Source of the DNA: Rehmannia glutinosa
Lineage: Eukaryota > Streptophyta > Magnoliopsida > Lamiales > Orobanchaceae
Assembly (NCBI GenBank): GCA_016081115.2
Contig: CM071926.1
Coordinates: 8,631,971 to 8,695,970, forward strand
Reading direction: 5' to 3'
DNA length: 64,000 nt
Below, in pieces: positions 46,588 through 58,557 of the stretch; position 1 is the first letter of the stretch; every line of letters begins with the position of its first letter. The notes beneath the pieces were generated by a model, which was not told the DNA's origin, ran no database searches, and worked only from the letters and a program-made list of their open reading frames with translations. The translations under genes and the position numbers were made by a program.

Positions 46588-48936
46588 CCACAGAACGTGG
46601 CTCCAGTGGGAGGCAAAATCATGGTAGATCAAAATCCAGAACATCAAATGCTACAACTGTGGCAAAAGAGGGCACTTCAAGAAGAATTATTGGAGTAAGA
46701 AAAGTGGCGACCCTGAGTCATCAAATGCTCAAGAGAATGTTACAAGTACCTCTGATAATAGAGAAGTTTTATACGGCGAAGCAACAACCAATGCTGAAGG
46801 CATAAAACTATTTTCTGATGTCTGGCTTTTAGACTCAGGAGCAACCTGGCACATGACCTCTCGACGGAATGGTTTCACAAATATGAACCAATCTCTGAAA
46901 TACGGGAATGATCATGCCTTGGACATTGCTGGTATTGATACTATCAAAATAAAAATATTTGATGGTACTGTTAGCACCATTCAAGAGGTAAAACATGTGA
47001 AGGGCCCCACAGAAGAATCTTTTGTCCTTGGGACAACTAGATGATGTTGGATGTAAAACTCGTATTGAGGGAGAAATCATGAAGATCGTGAAAGGAGCGA
47101 TTGTAGTAACGAAGGCGGAGAAACTCACTACGAATTTGTATATGCTTAAAGGTGAGAAAATGCAAGGAAGAGAAGTTTATGTTGCAGTTGCAGGTTCAGT
47201 TGAAGAATCAACGATAATGTGGCATCACAAACTTGGCCACTTGTCGGAACAAGGGTTGGAGATTCTCTCTGAACAAAAGCTACTACTTGGTCTTACAAAG
47301 GTATCTTTACCAATTTGTGAGCATTGTGTTATAAGTAAGCAACACAAATTAAAGTTCGGCAGATCAACCTCTAAGAGTAAGGACATCTTAGAGTTGATTC
47401 ACTCTGATGTTTGGCAAACACCATTATCATCCCTAGGAGGGGCGAGATAGTTTGTATCTTTCATTGATGATTACTCCAGGAGATATTGGGTGTGTCCTAT
47501 CAAAAGAAAGGCCGATGTATTTTCAGTCTTCAAATTTTACAAAGTCAAATATAACTTGAATATGGGAAAAAGATCAAGTGTCCAATGACTGATAATGGAG
47601 GAGAATATACAAGTGATTTGAGTCTTTCTGTCAACAGGAAGGCATCACAAGATATTTCACGTTGGCGTACACACCTCAATAAAATAGAGTGGCAGAGCGA
47701 ATGAAAGAAACTTTGTTAGAAAGAAGAAGAGCAATGCTGAGAACTGCAAGTCTACCTAAGACATTTCGGGCTGCATGTTATGTGATCAATCAGTCCCCAT
47801 CAACTGTGATTGATCTGAAAATGCCCATGGAGACGTGGACTGGTAAGTCTGTTGATTATTGCATACATTTGGAAGTCGTGTGTATGTGATGTACAATGAC
47901 CAAGAAAGAATGAAGTTGGACCCAAAGTCCAGAAAATGTATCTTCTTGGGGTATGTTGATGGAGCCAAGGGGTATCACATGTGGGATCCCACTACCCACA
48001 AGGTCGTCATCGGCAAAGATGTGATATTTGCAGAAGATAAACTGCAAGACAATGGAGATAGTAACACTGTAAAAAGAGAATCAGGAGACTACTACAATGC
48101 TAGTGGAAAATAATCTATACAATGAAGAATTAAGATCTTCCGAAGCAGTACCAGAGCACGAGATACAAGAACAAGTCAAGTCTGATGTCTAAGAAGTACA
48201 CCGGTTAACTCGTGAAAGAAAGCTGTCAGCTTGACAATCAGAGTATGTTATGGAGAGCAATGTTGCATATTGTCTTTTAATGGAGGATATAGAGCCATCA
48301 ATTTTCTATGAAGCTACAAAAAGCTCAGCTGCATCACAATGGATGGCAGCAATGCATGAAGAAATCGAAGCTCTCCACAAGAATCAAACTTGAAAACTAG
48401 CATCGTTACCACATGGTAGAAAAGTTATTGGTAATAAATGGGTCTACAAGATCAAGCGGGATATCAACGATCAAGTAGAGCGGTATCGTGCAAGATTGGT
48501 GGTAAAGGGATATGCTCAGAAAGAAGACATTGATTTCAATGAGATATTTTTCCCGGTGGTTCAACTCACGACAGTGAGGGTAGTCCTAGCAATGTGTGTT
48601 ACATTTGATTTATATCTGGAGCTGTTAGATGTAAAAACTGTGTTTCTTCATGAAGAGCATGAAGAAGAAATTTATATGCTTCAACCAGAAGGTTTTGCTG
48701 AAACAGGCAAAGAGAACTTGGTTTGCAAGTTGAACAAATCTCTGTACAGTCTCAAACAGGCGCCGAGACGTTGGTACAAGAGATTTGATTCCTTCATAAT
48801 GAGCCTTGAATACAACAGACTTAGTTCAGACCATTGTGCGTATTACAAAAGGTTTGATGATAATGATTTTATTATTTTGTTGTTGTATGTGGATGCTATG
48901 TTGATTGCATGCCCCTAAAGATCGGATTCAAGAAAT
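46588..48936 (+). pseudogene. C1 zinc knuckle, protease, integrase and first part of reverse transcriptase
   Basis: Gag resumes at 46588 with a Ser/Arg-rich stretch and a zinc knuckle near 46649 reading CYNCGKRGHFKKNYW, where Tyr replaces the final Cys. Protease follows (WLLDSGATWHMT, near 46830), GAG-pre-integrase (WHHKLGHLSEQGLEILS, near 47220), integrase (CEHCVISKQHK, DVWQTPLSSLGGAR stop, FIDDYSRRYW), and reverse transcriptase (47860-48918) with the catalytic box as YVDAMLI instead of YVDDMLI. The Gypsy element interrupts it at 48941, about 35 bases later. Several stops and frameshifts occur. Even without them, the lost Asp would inactivate the polymerase. Confidence 0.9.
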
Positions 48937-48941
48937 GAAGG

Positions 48942-50565
48942 TGTAATGACCCATTTTTTTCTGAGAATTATTTTATATTAAATAAAAATATAAAATAACT
49001 TGTGACATTACACCCAAAAAGGGAGTTTGCGAAAATAAATCATTTAAGATAATTTAATAATATATAAAAAAATATAAATTTAATACTAAATGACAAATTA
49101 TTGCGGAAGAGAAATTTAATAATTAAATAAAGGAAAACATTATTTATAAAAGCAAGACAATGAAATTTTTAACTAATAAATTAGTCGAATTCGTCCAAAG
49201 TGGATTCTAGACTTAAATATTTATATATTTATTTATTTATTTTATGAAATTGGAAATAGGCCACATCATTCCTCCTCGCCTTCGCTCTGCCAAGCTCCAT
49301 CTGAAAAATGTGAGAATATGATGTGGTGAGTAAAACAATTACTCAGTGGGAAACTACATTTGTTCAAACTAAATAAAATTCATGTATCACATTAATGAAA
49401 AACCTGCAACATAATCATAGCATCTTGGCATCATAGAATCATAGATCATGACATCATAGAGTTCCTAGAGCAATAAGCTCATGTAACTTAAATCTTAGAG
49501 TTCATAGAGTATAAAACTCATGTAACTTGAATCTTGGAATCATATAATCCGTTGAGCAAAGCTCGCAGAACATGTCATATGCATTTTAACATTAATGTAA
49601 ACAATCACAATATTTAATAAAAACAAATAGTGAAAATTCCCCACCTTGAAACAGAAGAAAATATTGGATGTATTGCGTGTTGGTACGCCAACTCCTAGAT
49701 CTCCTCACTACCCTCGTTTCCTATTATGGAAATAAAATAATTTAGACTCCCTAAATCTTAGAACCTTATAGGCCTTATAATATTGATCTTGTATAAGAAA
49801 ATAGTAATATGAATATTTTAGATATGTAAAACATTGAGAAAAATAATAGATCAAATAGATTATTAAAAAAATATATATACACCCATAAAAAATCTTTTAA
49901 AAATTGGGAGTTGTATAACTTAATTTATTACACTCTAAAGTATCTAAAACACCAAATTAATATATAAACTCACACGCACACATATATCTAAAACACCAAA
50001 CATAGATATATGTTTATATAAACTCACGCACACACATGCAAATCCCAATTTGGAAAACAAAAAATCCTATACCCATACATGCATTAATATATATATTCCA
50101 TGCTATATAATACATATACTTTGGCACTGTATTATGTAAATATAATGACCAAATGAATGCATACTCTAATTTTTTTATGGTGTAATTAGCATAAGTATAC
50201 TTACTGATCTTTCGTCTCCCCCTCTCAAGTGATTTGAGGTTATATTTATATATACATCATGTAGTTAATGTTATTGCTTAGTTAATGTAAGTATTTATTA
50301 GGTTGTGTATTTATTAAAGTAAACATTAAATGTAATATGTATTAATTAAGTTTCTAATAACGTAGATTTTAATTAAGTTAACTAACGTAAATTTTACGTA
50401 ATGTAATATACCATGTCAGAAGATTACTTATTATTATTATTTTTTTAATAAATTATTTTGTTATTAGGAAATTGGATATTTGTATTTTAGAAACTTATTA
50501 TATCACAATATATATATTTATATTAAAATACTATACGATACTATTATAAATGGGTGGCTATTACA
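48942..50565 (-). repeat. 3' LTR of the Gypsy element (full length)
   Basis: Plus strand starts TGTAATGACCC and ends GGCTATTACA, so TG...CA in either sense. The segment 49645-50565 pairs with 55990-56923 at high identity; 48942-49644 has no partner because that part is deleted from the other LTR. Confidence 0.9.
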
Positions 50566-50608
50566 TCCTTCCCCACTTGAAAAAATTTCGCCCTCGAAAT
50601 TTAAGTTG

Positions 50609-53600
50609 CTAATCTCGTTTAAGAAATTCAGGGTACTTAACCATCATCTCGTCTTCTCTTTCCCAAGTTGTCTCCTTTTGTCCGTGACGACTCCATTGAA
50701 CTTTAACAAGGTTGATATCTTTATTTCTTAGTTTGTGTGTCTTACGATCTAACACGGCTATTGGTACTTATTCATACGATAGGTCTCTATTGATCTCCAA
50801 TCCTGAGTAGTTGATAATGTGGCTCGGATCGTGCACATACTTTCTCAACATTGAAACATGAAAGACATTGTGAACAGAGGTAAATTGTGGTGGTAGAGCT
50901 AGTCTATAGGCCAAATCTCCAACTCGGGCTAGAATCTTAAATGGACCAATATATCTTGGTCTCAGTTTTCCTCTTTTCCCAAATCTACTGATGCTTTTAG
51001 TTGGTGAATTTTTTAAGAATACCTTCTCTCCGACATTGAACTGTAGATCATTTCTCCTTTTGTCTGCATACGATTTTTGTCGATCCTGTGCTACTTTAAT
51101 CCTTTCTTTGATCTTTTCAATAACTTTCACCATTTGTTCCACGATCTCTGGTCCCAAAATTCTTCTCTCACCAACTTCATCCCAATATATATGTGATCTA
51201 CATCTTCTCCCATACAATGCCTCATAGGGAGCCATTCCAATCGTTGTTTGATGACTATTATTGTAGGCGAATTCTACTAATGGCAAGTATACTTCCCAAC
51301 TTCCTCTAAAATCCAAGACACATGCTCGTAGCATGTCTTCTAAAATCTGGATGGTCCTTTCAGATTGACCATCTGTTTGTGGATGATATGCAATACTAAA
51401 TTTCAATTTTGTTCCCATGGCTAATTGTAAACTTCTCCAAAATTTTGAAGTAAATCTTGTGTCTCTATCCGACACTATCGAGATTGGAACACCGTGTAGT
51501 CTCACAATCTCCCTAATGTAAATCTGGGCGTACTGCTCCATGCTGTAAGTAGAGCTGTCAAAATGGGTCGGAGCAGGCCAGCCCGTAGCCCGCCAAAACC
51601 CACCCTTTGGCGGGGCGGGACGGGCAGAAAACCTCAACCCAACCCAACCCGTCATGGGCTGCGGGTTAGGCGGGCTAGCCCGCCCATAAATTAAAAAAAA
51701 AAGTTGTCTCTTGATTGCACTTCATCCATGTGCATTACTGCTTGACTTCATAGGTGAGAAATTACAAATTTAAGTTTGTTGGTTGCATTTTATTTCTATT
51801 TGTGTGAAATATAACGTCATGACTCATGACTGACATTTTCCCCATATTTGGCACCTTTTGTTATATTTTAAGTTTTAACCTTTTGAAACTAGGAATAACT
51901 ATATATACAAATCTAATTACTATATAGACTAATATTAATAATTAAAATACATTAAAATAATATAATTGTAAAATATACTGATATATTATTTAAATAGGTA
52001 TAGTACATTGAAATATTTAATACCAATTATTGATAGTACTAATAGAAATTAATTATTATATTTAGTAATATATATAAGTACCTAATGATAATAAATTAAT
52101 ATTACTACATATGTGGATCTTGCATGACGTTTTGTAACCCTCAAGGCCAAGTCTTATGAACTGAAAGTACTGGCCAATAAATGGGGCAATAAACACTCCA
52201 TTGGCAGCATTGACATGGATTGGGGTGTTCCATTCAGTTTCCTTGTTCTTTTTTTGTTAAGAGTTCGTTAAGGTTTCAAACAGAGGATAGCTGCAACACA
52301 ATACTCACCCACCATTTTCACTGCTTTAGCTGGATCCATTACATAGTATCCTTATTAGCTTCACCTGAAAGCAGTGATAACAAGAGAAGACAACTACATT
52401 TTAAAAAAAGCGTGGACCGCGGTTTGGCCCGCCCCGCCTCTTAGCGGGCCACTAAATCATCAACCCATCCCCTACCTTTGGCTGGGCGGGGCGAGCTGGC
52501 CCGACGGGCCTAACCCATTTTGATAGCTCTAGCTGTAAGTCATCTTCACGGGTAAAAAATGAGAAGACTTTGTTAATCGATCAACTACAACCCAAACAAC
52601 CTGATTTCCTTTTGCTGACCGAGGTAATCCGGTTACAAAATCCATTGATATATTCTCCCACTTCCATTCTGGGATATCCAACGGTTGAAGAAGTCCTGAT
52701 GGTCGTTGGTGTTCAATCTTAACTTGTTGGCATGTCAAACACTTCTCAACGAAATTTCCTATGCTCCTCTTCATACTTCGCCACCAAAAGATCTCTCTTA
52801 AGTCTCGGTACATTTTTGTACCTCCTGGGTGAGCAGTATATGGAGTACAGTGGGCTTCTTCGAGGATTTCTTTCCTCAATTCCTCATCCTTCGGAACACA
52901 TAATCTACCCTCATAGGTTAATGTACCATCAGTAGCAATTGAAAACCCTTTAATGCTCCCATCAATGGCCCGACTCCTTATTTTGCACAAAAAAGCATGA
53001 TTCGCTTGGGCTTCCTTTATCCTTTCTCGAAGGACTGGTTGTATTACCATAGCTGCCAATATTTTCTCTGTTTGTCCAGGTGATGTCACAATTTCGATTC
53101 TCAGCTCAGCAAATTCCCTTACTAATTGTTCTTGCTGAGTGAGTAGACTGGCCAGTTCTCCTCTTTGTTTCCTACTCAAGGCATCAACAACTACGTTTGC
53201 TTTACAAGGGTGATAATGAATGGTGCAATCATAGTCTTTCACCAATTCTAACCACCTTCTTTGCCTCAAATTCAACTCCTTTTGAGTGAAGAAATATTTT
53301 AGGCTCTTATGATCCGTATAGATCTCACATTTTCCTCCATACAAATAGTGTCGTCAAATCTTTAAGGCATGAACTACGGCAGCTAGTTCTAGGTCATGGG
53401 TAGGATAATTCAACTCATGCTGCTTCAGTTGCCTTGAGGCATAGGCAACAACCTTACCTTGTTGCATTAAGACACAACCCAACCCTTGCTTCGACGCATC
53501 ACTATAGATGATGAATCCTTCTGACACTTCTGGAATAGTTAGTACGGGTGCCGAGGTTAGTTTTTGTTTTAGCTATTGGAAACTTTTCTCGCACTTTTTT

Positions 53601-55988
53601 GACCATTGAAACTTCTCACCCTTCCTTGTCAATCTAGTCATGGGCGCATCAATCTTTGCGAATCCTTATATGAATCTCCTGTAATAACCTGCTAAACCTA
53701 GGAAACTACGAACTTCATTTGCATTCGTAGGCGCCTTCCAGTCATTTATAGCTTCAACCTTAGCTGGGTCAACTTCTATTCCATTCGCTGTAACGACATG
53801 ACCCAGAAATACCACTTGATCAAGCCAAAACTCACACTTCTTGAACTTCGCGTACAACTTGTCCCTCCAACACAATACTCAAATGTTCTTCATGTTGCTT
53901 CTTATTCTTTGAGTATACTAGTATGTCATCAATGAATACTATTACAAATTGGTCTAAGTACGGATGGAAAACCCGATTCATGAGATCCATGAACATAGCT
54001 GGTGCATTACTTAAACCGAATGGCATTACAACGAACTCGTAATGTCCATATCGAGTCCGAAATGCAGTCTTAGGTATATCAATTTCTTTGATCTTTAATT
54101 GGTGATAGCCGGATCTTAAATCGATTTTTGAAAATATACTTGCTTCTCTTAATTGATCAAATAAGTCCTCTATTCTTGGTAACGGGTACTTATTCTTAAT
54201 TGTGAGTCGATTAAGTTCTCTGTAATCGATGCACATCCTCATTGACCCATCTTTCTTTTTAATGAATAATACTGGCGCTCCCCAGGGCGAGACACTAGGT
54301 CGAATAAATTTCTTATCCAATAACTCTTGTAGTTGCACCCTCAACTCCTGTAACTCCTTTGGTGCCATTCTGTATGGTACTTTTGATACCGGTGTTGCTC
54401 CTGGTACTAAGTCTATTGTGAATTCCACTTGTCTATCTGGTGGAATTCCTGGAAGGTCTTCTGGAAAGACGTCCCCATAGTTCCTCACAATCGGAACATC
54501 TTTGAAATTCAACTCTATAGATTTGGAGCCTATTATACTCACTAGGTACCCTTGACCATTTCCTTTCCTCAATATTTTCATTGCCTTCATAGCCGACACC
54601 ACTCTAGGTATAGTGCTAGACTTTGCTCCATAAAAGGTAAACTCATCTTCCCATGGCTGACGAAATATTATCTCCCTTTTATGACATTCAATACTTGCTC
54701 GATTCTTGCTGAGCCAATCCATTCCTAATATTACGTCAAAATCTTTCATCCTTATGATGTGTAAATCCGTTACTAAATTTCTTCCACAAATTTCTAATTT
54801 CACGTCCTTAGATAATTCTTTAAGGGGCATGTTTATTGTAACACTATTATTCTTAATTTTATTATGAAACGCAGCAAATATGAATGAGTTTGTAGCACCA
54901 GTGTCAAACAATACAAGCGCAGGAACTTCAAATATCATCATCATACCTGTCATAGTGTTTGGTTCTTGATCAGCCCCCTGTTGTGTCAGAGAAAACACTC
55001 GTCCTTTTCCTGTGGGTACCTGAATGTTCTTTTCTGAGTTTTCTCCAGGATATGTAGGGCAACTGTGTGCTTGATGCCCTGGTTGTTTGCATCTGTAGCA
55101 TCTTCCTTTTCCGAATAGACATTCCCCCTATGATTTCTTCCACATTCAACACAAAGCGGTTTATCTATTTGGCCACTAGGACCTGTATTCACATTTTGCT
55201 TGGTTTCTTTATTCTGAACATTGTCTTTAAATTGTTTGGGCCCCTCCCATTTTCTCTTTCCTTGAATCTCCACAGGCTTCCGATTTCCTCCATCCATGTT
55301 CAGACGAGTGGCTACTGCGTGCTCGTTCAACGACTTCAGAATAGGTCATTGCTCCTTGACCAACGAGTATACCTCCAACCTCAGGGCGTAAACCCTTCTC
55401 GAATCTTCTTGCCTTTTTTGATCAGTGTCCACAAGATGTGTGGCATAACGAGACAACTGGTTAAACTTTCGCTCGTATTCAACCACCGACAATCCCCCTT
55501 GCTTGAGCTCCAAGAATTCTGCCTCTTTACGATCTTTATAAGATTGTGGAAAATACTTGTTCATTAACACTTCCTTAAACACTGTCCATGTTAAAGAATT
55601 GCGCTCTCCCTCAGTTCTTGTCCTCCAATACGTCTCCCACCGGTGATCAAGCATCCTTTGTGAATTGAAATACAATGCATGATATCCTTTGTGCATCGGT
55701 GCATGCTATATGTGAAAATATCCTCTCCAACGAGCGCAACCACTCCTCAACGAATGCAGGGCCATCTCGTCCATTGAACCTTGGGGGTTGGTAGCGTCGA
55801 AATTGTTCCACTACTTGGTTGTCTTGATTGACTGGGTTTTGGTTGTTTTGAGCCACTTGCCCTTGCTGAGCAAACCCTTGAAGAACAGTAACTAAATTGG
55901 CAATTAGATCTTGCCCATCTCTATTGCCATTATCATTCTCATTTCCATCCCCGTTACCGCTATTTTGACCTCGTGTCTGAGGGGCCAT
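50609..55988 (-). pseudogene. Gypsy gag-pol polyprotein with chromodomain, broken
   Basis: Minus-strand ATG 55988 begins a Gag (MAPQTRGQNSGNGDGNEND; RRYQPPRFNGRDGPAFVEEW) that shifts frame near 55690. Further down are a damaged zinc knuckle (about 55190-55020), protease (VLFDTGATNSFI, near 54910), reverse transcriptase (54500-53830, FIDDILVYS intact), RNase H (53650-53300), and integrase with its HHCC region (CTPYTAHPGGTKMYRDL, CLTCQQVK) and core (FVTGLPRS; IVSDRDTRFTSKFW; HPQTDGQSERT). A TAA at 50770-50768 truncates the frame just before a chromodomain (VLDRKTHKLRNKDINLVKVQ), which runs on in frame to TAG 50611-50609. Chromodomains of this type direct integration to histone-marked heterochromatin. 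Frameshifts near 55690, 55080, 53870 and 53660 and the hAT insertion disable it. Confidence 0.9.
51550..52531. mobile_element. Non-autonomous hAT element in the Gypsy integrase
   Basis: 982 bp starting TAGAGCTGTCAAAATGGGT and ending ACCCATTTTGATAGCTCTA (18 of 19 paired), flanked by a perfect 8-bp duplication GCTGTAAG (51542-51549 and 52532-52539). Subterminal regions repeat GGCGGGC / GCCCGCC. The interior is AT-rich with no transposase. Integrase coding sequence reads on directly across the site once one duplication copy and the element are ignored, so the insertion is clean and recent. Confidence 0.95.
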
Positions 55989-55989
55989 T

Positions 55990-56923
55990 GGTTCCTTGAA
56001 ACAAAAGAAAATATTGGATGTATTACGTGTTGGTATGCCTTGAACTTCTAGATCTTCTCACTACCCTTGTTTCCTATTATCGAAATAAAATAATTTAGAC
56101 TCCCTAAATCTTAGAACCTTATAGGCCTTATAATATTGATCTTGTATAAGAAAATAGTAATATGAATATTTTAGATATGTAAAACATTGAGAAAAATAAT
56201 ATAGATCAAATAGATTATTAAGAAAATATATATACACCCATAAAAAATCTTTTAAAAATTGGGAGTTGTATAACTTAATTTATTACACTCTAAAGTATCT
56301 AAAACACCAAATTAACATATAAACTCACACGCACATATATATATCTAAAACACCAAACATAGATATATGTTTATATAAACTCACGCACACACATGCAAAT
56401 CCCTATCTGGAAACAAAAATCCTATACCCATACATGCATTAATATATATATTCCATGCTATATAATACATATACTTTGACTACTGTATTATGTAAATATA
56501 AATGACCAAATGAATGCATACTCTAATTTTTTTATGGTGTAATTAGCATAAGTATACTTACTGATCTTTCGTCTCCCCCTCTCAAGTGATTTGAGGTTAT
56601 ATTTATATATACATCATGTAGTTAATGTTATTGCTTAGTTAATATAAATATTTATTAGGTTGTGTATTTATTAAAGTAAACATAAAATGTAATATGTATT
56701 AATTAAGTTTCTAATAACGTAGATTTTAATTAAGTTAACTAACATAAATTTTACTTAATGTAATATACCATGTCAGAAGATTACTTATTATTATTAATTT
56801 TTTTAATAAATTATTTTATTATTAGGAAATTGGATATTTGTATTTTAGAAACTAATTATATCACAATATATATATTTATATTAAAATACTATACGATACT
56901 ATTATAAATGGGTGGCTATTACA
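55990..56923 (-). repeat. 5' LTR of the Gypsy element, truncated
   Basis: Pairs with 49645-50565. Homology stops at the phrase ccttgaaac, immediately beside the gag start codon, so about 700 bp of LTR plus primer site and leader are lost. The other side ends correctly at GGCTATTACA with the duplication GAAGG. Confidence 0.9.
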
Positions 56924-56928
56924 GAAGG

Positions 56929-57849
56929 CACAATTGGCTAGGGAGTTTGAAATGAAGGACTTGGGACCAACAAAAAGATTATAAGGATGCAGATTCACCG
57001 AGACAGAAATAATGGGAAGATTTGGCTTTCTCAGGAGAACTACTTCAGGAAAATCTTGCAACGTTTCAACATGCAAGATTGTAAGCTAGCTTCTACCCCT
57101 ATTCCTATTACTTCAAATTATCCTCAAGTATGAGTCCTAGCAATGAAGCAGAGAGGAGGGATATGTCTAGAGTACCGCATGCATCAACAGTGGGGAGTCT
57201 AATGTTTGCTATGATATGTACAAGACCAGGCATTGCACAAGCAGTGGGAGTAGTCAGTCGATATATGACGAATCCTGGTAGGGAGCATTGGGATACAATA
57301 AAGAGGATTCTGAGATACATCAGAGAAAATCCGATCCTCCATAACATGATACAACATCAGAGGTTCTGATGCTGTATCATGTTATGGATGATCGGATTTT
57401 ACTGTCAGGGTTGTGTTGATTCAGATTTTGTAGGTGATCTTGATAAAAGAAAGTACACTACGGGTTATGTGTTTACACTAGCAGGAGGAGCTGTAAGCTG
57501 GGTTTCAAAAATGCAGACTATTGTAGCTCTGTCTACAACTGAAGCAAAATATATGGCAGCTACACAAGCTTGCAAGGAAGCAGGATGGATACAAAGGTTA
57601 TTGGAGGAGCTTGGGCACAATCAAGAAAAAAATGTTCAGTTTTGTGACAGTCAGAGTGCTTTGCATATTGCAAAGAATCCAGCCTTACATTCAAAGACAA
57701 AGCACATAGGAGTTCAATATCACTTTGTTCGAGAAGTAGTGGAAAATAGAAGTGTAGATATGCAAAAGATCCATACTGATGAGAATCTAGCAGATTGTTG
57801 CCAATCAACACTGGCAAGTTCGAATGGAGCAGATCCTCGTGTGGCATAG
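56929..57849 (+). pseudogene. C1 second part of reverse transcriptase and RNase H
   Basis: Continues the outer Copia after the Gypsy insertion with REFEMKDLGPTKR near 56945, then HASTVGSLMFAMICTRPGIA and the RNase H domain (VDSDFVGDLDKRKYTTGYVF near 57415; ALSTTEAKYMAATQACKEAG; HIAKNPALHSKTKHI), with an altered, probably frameshifted, C-terminus after NLAD. A 30-bp inverted duplication at 57331-57395 interrupts the join between the connection segment and RNase H. Not functional. Confidence 0.9.
57331..57395. repeat. Thirty-bp inverted repeat with 5-bp loop in C1 RNase H
   Basis: Arms 57331-57360 and 57366-57395 are reverse complements at 28 of 30 positions, separated by AGGTT. Related Copia elements have ordinary coding sequence here, so it looks like a templated inverted duplication that arose in this copy. 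Confidence 0.92.
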
Positions 57850-57923
57850 CAGAAACGTAAACAACATGAGTTGCGAGTGTAGAGAATGATAAAAGGTTAC
57901 AAAAGTGCCTTTAAGTGGGAGAA

Positions 57924-58176
57924 TGTGAAAATTCTAAAGCCACTTTTCTTAGCCACAATTGTTGACTAAATTTCAACAATCGGGGCCAGTCTATGGAGAA
58001 TTGCAATACGCAATTGACAAATGCAACTAACATTTGTGGAAAAAAATGGCACTCAATTGCCTATATAAATGATGCTCAGGAAAATGATTTGAGATATCCA
58101 AAAACAAATTGTGTGAGTTAAAACTCTCAATTTGTGAAGCTTTTCGCAATTTAGAGGGTGTTAGTTTCTCTTATTT

Positions 58177-58227
<51 letters not shown>

Positions 58228-58423
58228 TATAGTTTCTCCTTGTATTTAGAGAGAATGTGTTGTAATCCATAATTTTATAGTGAATTGCTCCTACACTTGC
58301 CCGTGGTTTTTACCTCAGATTTATTTGAGGGATTTTCCACGTAAAAATATTAGTGTTCAGTTACCTTTATTTTTCTCACATCACTATTGTCATGGTTTTG
58401 TTCCGGTCCGTAATTTCCTAATA
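57924..58423 (+). repeat. 3' LTR of C1
   Basis: Starts TGTGAAAATTCTAAAGCC right after the purine run aagtgggagaa and ends TTTCCTAATA. It is longer than the 5' LTR mainly because of the AG microsatellite at 58180-58224. Confidence 0.88.
58180..58224. repeat. (AG)n microsatellite inside C1 3' LTR
   Basis: About 22 AG dinucleotides where the 5' LTR has only agaggggga...agagag. It grew after insertion. Confidence 0.97.
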
Positions 58424-58557
58424 AGTTTGACAATGTTAGACTCTGGAAATTCCTCACATTTTTTAGTCTTTGTATTCTTTAATAGATCCGGAAACCATAA
58501 AAAAATCGGCCAATAGCATGTGAAAAATGTTGTTCTAAAAATCTCCGTCTAGCTCCG

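Larger units (their letters stand above)
48942..56923 (-). mobile_element. Chromodomain Gypsy retrotransposon (Tekay/Del-like), nested in C1
   Basis: An 8-kb element on the minus strand flanked by a perfect duplication GAAGG (48937-48941 and 56924-56928), interrupting the reverse transcriptase of C1. It carries gag, zinc knuckle, protease, reverse transcriptase, RNase H, integrase and a C-terminal chromodomain, the Gypsy (chromovirus) order. Its 3' LTR (left) is 1624 bp but the 5' LTR (right) has only about 930 bp: the end nearest gag and the primer-binding site are missing. Coding parts are broken in several places, including by a hAT element. Confidence 0.93.
29665..58423 (+). mobile_element. 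Outer Tork-like Copia retrotransposon (C1), split by nested insertions
   Basis: Two related LTRs (29665-30137 and 57924-58423) bracket gag, protease, integrase, reverse transcriptase and RNase H pieces in Copia order on the plus strand. Flanks ATTTT (29660-29664) and AGTTT (58424-58428) match at 4 of 5 positions. Subtracting insertions at 30845-46582 and 48942-56923 leaves an element of about 5 kb, the usual size of Tork/Tnt1-type Copia elements. It is the oldest layer of the cluster. Coding parts carry stops, frameshifts and catalytic-site changes and cannot support transposition. Confidence 0.9.
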
